A stretch of 64,000 nt of DNA. Source: Owenia fusiformis. Its lineage: Eukaryota > Annelida > Polychaeta > Sabellida > Oweniidae. Of this stretch, positions 25,701 to 64,000 are shown one piece after another. Within the stretch, counting starts at the first letter, position 1. Each line of letters starts with the position of its first letter. Location: NCBI GenBank assembly GCA_903813345.2, contig CAIIXF020000001.1, positions 19,365,915 through 19,429,914 on the forward strand, written 5' to 3'. Under the pieces are notes generated by a model that saw only the letters and a list, made by a program, of their open reading frames with translations, was not told the origin of the DNA and ran no database searches. Both the position numbers and the translations under genes were made by a program.

Positions 25701-26035
25701 CATAAAGATGTGGTCAAGTACACCAAGATGTAGTCAAGTACACCAAGATGTTGTGAAGCACACAAAGGTGTAATCAACTACTTCAAGATAGTTCAGTTCA
25801 CAGAGACGTAGTTGATTACACCAAGATGTAGTCAAGTACATCACAATGTAGTTAATTGCACCACAATGTTGTTACGTACACCAAGATGTTGTTATGTACA
25901 CCAAGATGTAGTTAAGCACACTAAGGTGTAGTAATGCACACCAAAATGTAGTAAAGTACACCAAGATGTTGTAACATACATGCAAATACACCATCATATA
26001 GTGGAGTACATCAACATAATGTTACAGTCTGATAT
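25701..26035. repeat. 'CACCAAGATGTAGTCAAGTA' minisatellite
   Basis: About 15 degenerate units of 20-22 bp (CACCAAGATGTwGTyAwGTA). A short two-copy repeat of 'actcaaaagaaactacaa' follows at 26167-26215. Confidence 0.85.
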
Positions 26036-27130
26036 TTCATGAACACCAATACTTTAGCCATGGACCCTAACCTGTGTAGTCATGCACAACTTATTTCAGT
26101 ATGTAACCAACATTTAATCATGTACACAAATGAAAAGATATACAAAGAGTGTCGAAAATGTTGCCATCACTCAAAAGAAACTACAAGTTGCCATTACTCA
26201 AAAGAAACTACAAAACTATAATCAGTTGAAAAGGAGAATTATAGCAACATATTGTAATAGTCTCTCCTCCTTGAACAGGTGATATCTTCCCACAGTATAG
26301 TAAAGATGGAACCTTCATCCAATAGTGAACTTTGGCAATCAATTTACTTCTAAACGCGTTATAATCAATGGCCAATAAGGACAATGTCAGAAAACATAAC
26401 AAAATAACACAACATCTTCTCAAAAATTCAGTTACTTCTTGAAACCCTGTATATGGCCCTTCAAATAATAAACCTGAAGGCAAAAATATATTTGTGATAA
26501 TATAGAGGTAGTCACTTTGAAGGCACTCAAACACCTGCAAAGTGAGATCAAATCATAAACTAATTCAAGATAGGCTCGAGAGAATGAGTATCTATCTTAT
26601 CAACCTTTCACATGGAGGTTTTTACACTGATTTCATATGCAAGTGGCAAAAAATCATTCGACCAAGCCCACCTTAATTTAATTATTTTAATCTGTGATTT
26701 GTAAAAGAGACTTCCAATATGCCCTAATAGATCTCCAAGGTTATATCAATTGCAAACATGGTCTAACAATACTGTATAAGTGGTAATTTTGCCTGATCAT
26801 TTAATTTGCCTATTGCCTAATTTTTGCCAGGCTCGGAAAATTAAATGTCGGAAATATTGTCTTCATAATGTTATGTTATCCAATAGAAAGTTTTTCTTGT
26901 CATTAGGAAAATTAGAATTAGGAAAGTGATAAAATTTGAGCATTCCGCAAATTAACCACTCAGATTAAATACCACTTATACAGTATATTGTAAAGAGGTG
27001 GACCGGTACATTTAAAACACACTCGACAACTGTCACAAGAATACTTTTACAATCATCAATGAAATAAAAGCACTTCATATTTAACAACCAGATCCAGGGT
27101 ATTATTGTCTTTCCAAAAGCAAACATTAAA
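26036..27130. other. Non-coding DNA downstream of FAM135
   Basis: No coding signal beyond chance open frames. AT-rich, with the presumed FAM135 3' UTR at its right edge. Confidence 0.45.
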
Positions 27131-27136
27131 TTTATT
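27131..27136 (-). terminator. Candidate polyadenylation signal for FAM135
   Basis: A minus-strand AATAAA lies about 275 nt beyond the FAM135 stop. It is the first canonical hexamer I see downstream. Inference only. Confidence 0.35.
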
Positions 27137-27409
27137 ATCTAAATATTTGATTCTGTAATTTTCTTTAAATCTAAAGACTGGCCCCATATCATGAGATATA
27201 TCGAAGTTTGTCTCTAAGTAACAAAGATAAACAGTCAACGTGTCATAAAAACATATCAAGATCTATGTATTAATCTCAATGTGTTCTAGACTTTGAAAAT
27301 ATCTACATCCGAATATATAGATGTCCTTTCAGCTGATGCATGACAGTAATCTCATATAATATATACAATTGAAAGACTTTCTGGTATAACATATCCAAGA
27401 CACTAAGTA

Positions 27410-62671
<35,262 letters not shown>

Positions 62672-64000
62672 GATGGCCGAGAAGGACACCCCAACAAATT
62701 TTCCAGAGGAAGATGTATCAATTCAATTTTGGTCATTTCTTGGGTTATTTGTCTGTTTTCACACTAAACTCTAAAAAGTATGCTGTTCGAAAATCAAAAA
62801 ATCCATTTTCTGAAAAAGTTCATATATTCCTTATAAATCATTCAGCCTACTTACATTTGATGATTCACCAAGTTTTTTGGTCAAGTGTTTTTATCCATTT
62901 CATAGCTAGGAACAGAAATACTCAAAAATTGATACGAACTTCGAATTGAAGGACAGGTCAGTCATTTTCTACAGAAAAATTCTTATTGCCCTGTGTTTGA
63001 GTGACGTCAGATTTCCAAATATCGGCGAGTTTATCTAACTAAAAATGACATTTATCTTGACTTCGTTCAGTACAAAGACCAATTAAAGAAACAATTAGTA
63101 TAAATTTGTCAATCCCGGGAACTGTAGGGATCACATAACAAGTCATGTATCTGTAAAAAAATTATTAACAGCGGGGTGCCTGCTGAAAGAAAGATGGCAG
63201 CGTTTGATATATATATACCTTGTCCCCAGAGGGGGAGAAACACCAGGGTTCAAAGATGACATACGCTTATAATGTAAATCTGTATTGAGATGACATCGTC
63301 GCTGATTGGTCAAAAGTCGACAAACAAATGACGTCATCAATGGCCGTTTTAAAATTTTCGAAATACACTTCGAATAATATTATGTTCATTTCTGGCGTGT
63401 TAACCAATATCATAGCTTCTCATTTCACATCAAGATAAAGAAAGGTGTACGGAATATGCCTATATCAATTAAAACATCCCATCGAAGTGAAGTATTTGAT
63501 AACTAGCCGATGAAAATTCGAACGAACGAAGGTGGTACGCAAGAGAGGTAACTATGTCTGTCATCTTTAAACTCTGGGGCTTTCCCTCCTCTTCCTTGTC
63601 CCCTACGTTTCGACGAGTCCATTTGCTGATGACGTCATTTTCTTAGAATCTCTTCCATTTTGGAATTTGAGACAAATGCGAGGGAGAATAGAAATGATTT
63701 GCGTGATAAGAGAGAAGGGGATTCCTATTCAATTTCCTGTGATTAACTGAGAAAAGGTAGGTGGCGCTAGATAAGGCATCGGCCAAATTTAGTATATATG
63801 GAGGGAAAACTTAAGAATAAGGCAAAATGAGAGAATAAATAGATTTTTTGATTGTCGAACACCAAGGTGTTTAAATTATAAGTATTATTATTATATTAAT
63901 ACTGAGGATGAGAAAGACCAAAAAATGACCCAGTAGACTACCAAAATGAACTTCATACATATTCCTCTGGAAATTTGTTGGGGTGTCCAACTCGGCCATC
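62672..64000. mobile_element. Long inverted repeat, right arm cut by the window edge
   Basis: 62672 onward (GATGGCCGAG then GACACCCCAACAAATTT) recurs inverted at 64000 backward. Patchy similarity continues for about 170 bp, through 'CAGAGGAAgATGTAT', 'CAATTTTGGT', 'TGGGT' and 'GTTCGAcAATCAAAAAATC'. The arms are about 1 kb apart. Whether the outer boundary coincides with the window end cannot be seen. Confidence 0.65.
63002..63637 (-). promoter_or_regulatory. Candidate FAM135 promoter: three CREs and a CCAAT box
   Basis: The full CRE palindrome TGACGTCA occurs at 63002-63009, 63329-63336 and 63630-63637. A minus-strand NF-Y-type box ACCAATCAGC lies at 63302-63311. The local sequence is less AT-rich. 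A possible 5'-UTR donor, GGGGACAAG/GTATAT on the minus strand, is at 63219/63218. Orientation fits FAM135, but no transcript evidence is available here. Confidence 0.35.

Overview
The window is AT-rich animal nuclear DNA. It has large introns, canonical GT-AG exon boundaries, many minisatellites and many short non-autonomous transposons. Repeats with an (ACGG/CCGT)n block beside about 147-bp tandem units and conserved caps resemble the bivalve 'pearl' family. Together with GCTCACATGGTG-type dispersed elements they suggest a lophotrochozoan, most likely a bivalve-like mollusc. The species cannot be named from sequence alone.

Two genes are supported. The main one is a FAM135 (FAM135A/B-type) ortholog on the minus strand. 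I traced 20 coding exons from the ATG at 59057 to the TAA at 27410. All exon phases agree and the conceptual protein is 1186 aa. It has the conserved N-terminal FAM135 domain, a long low-complexity linker carried mainly by one 1378-nt exon, and a C-terminal DUF676-type alpha/beta-hydrolase domain with a GHSLG nucleophile motif. A 27-nt in-frame microexon (36225-36251) is part of the model. The second gene is on the plus strand: the terminal coding exon (13089-14176) of an unrecognised single-pass membrane protein. It has a Thr-rich juxtamembrane stretch, one transmembrane segment, a Cys cluster, a basic Asn/His-rich tail and a PDZ-type C terminus. Its upstream exons are not resolved.

Layout. 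1-13.1 kb: repeat-rich DNA holding a GC-rich TIR element (1612-2280), an AT satellite with a 177-bp higher-order repeat (2568-3330), a TA-flanked mariner-type inverted-repeat element (3352-3961), a GCTCACATGGTG element (5011-5771), a 'gtcagtgg' minisatellite (7800-8560), a pearl-like element (9675-11395) and a MITE with perfect 26-bp TIRs (11549-11943). 13.1-14.2 kb: the membrane-protein exon. 14.2-27.4 kb: non-coding with several MITEs, a strong hairpin (16295-16395) and minisatellites. 27.4-59.1 kb: the FAM135 gene, whose introns hold two inverted-repeat elements with perfect 8-bp target-site duplications, a foldback element with a 5-bp duplication, two 'GGCGTAGCCAG' elements, a nested pearl-like composite and large minisatellites. 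59.1-64 kb: upstream or 5'-UTR-intron DNA with three CRE palindromes and an NF-Y-type CCAAT box near 63.0-63.6 kb (a candidate promoter). The last 1.3 kb is bounded by a long inverted repeat cut by the window edge.

The two genes show no evident functional link; they lie about 13 kb apart with their 3' ends facing each other (convergent). Most of the unusual structure is in the repeats.
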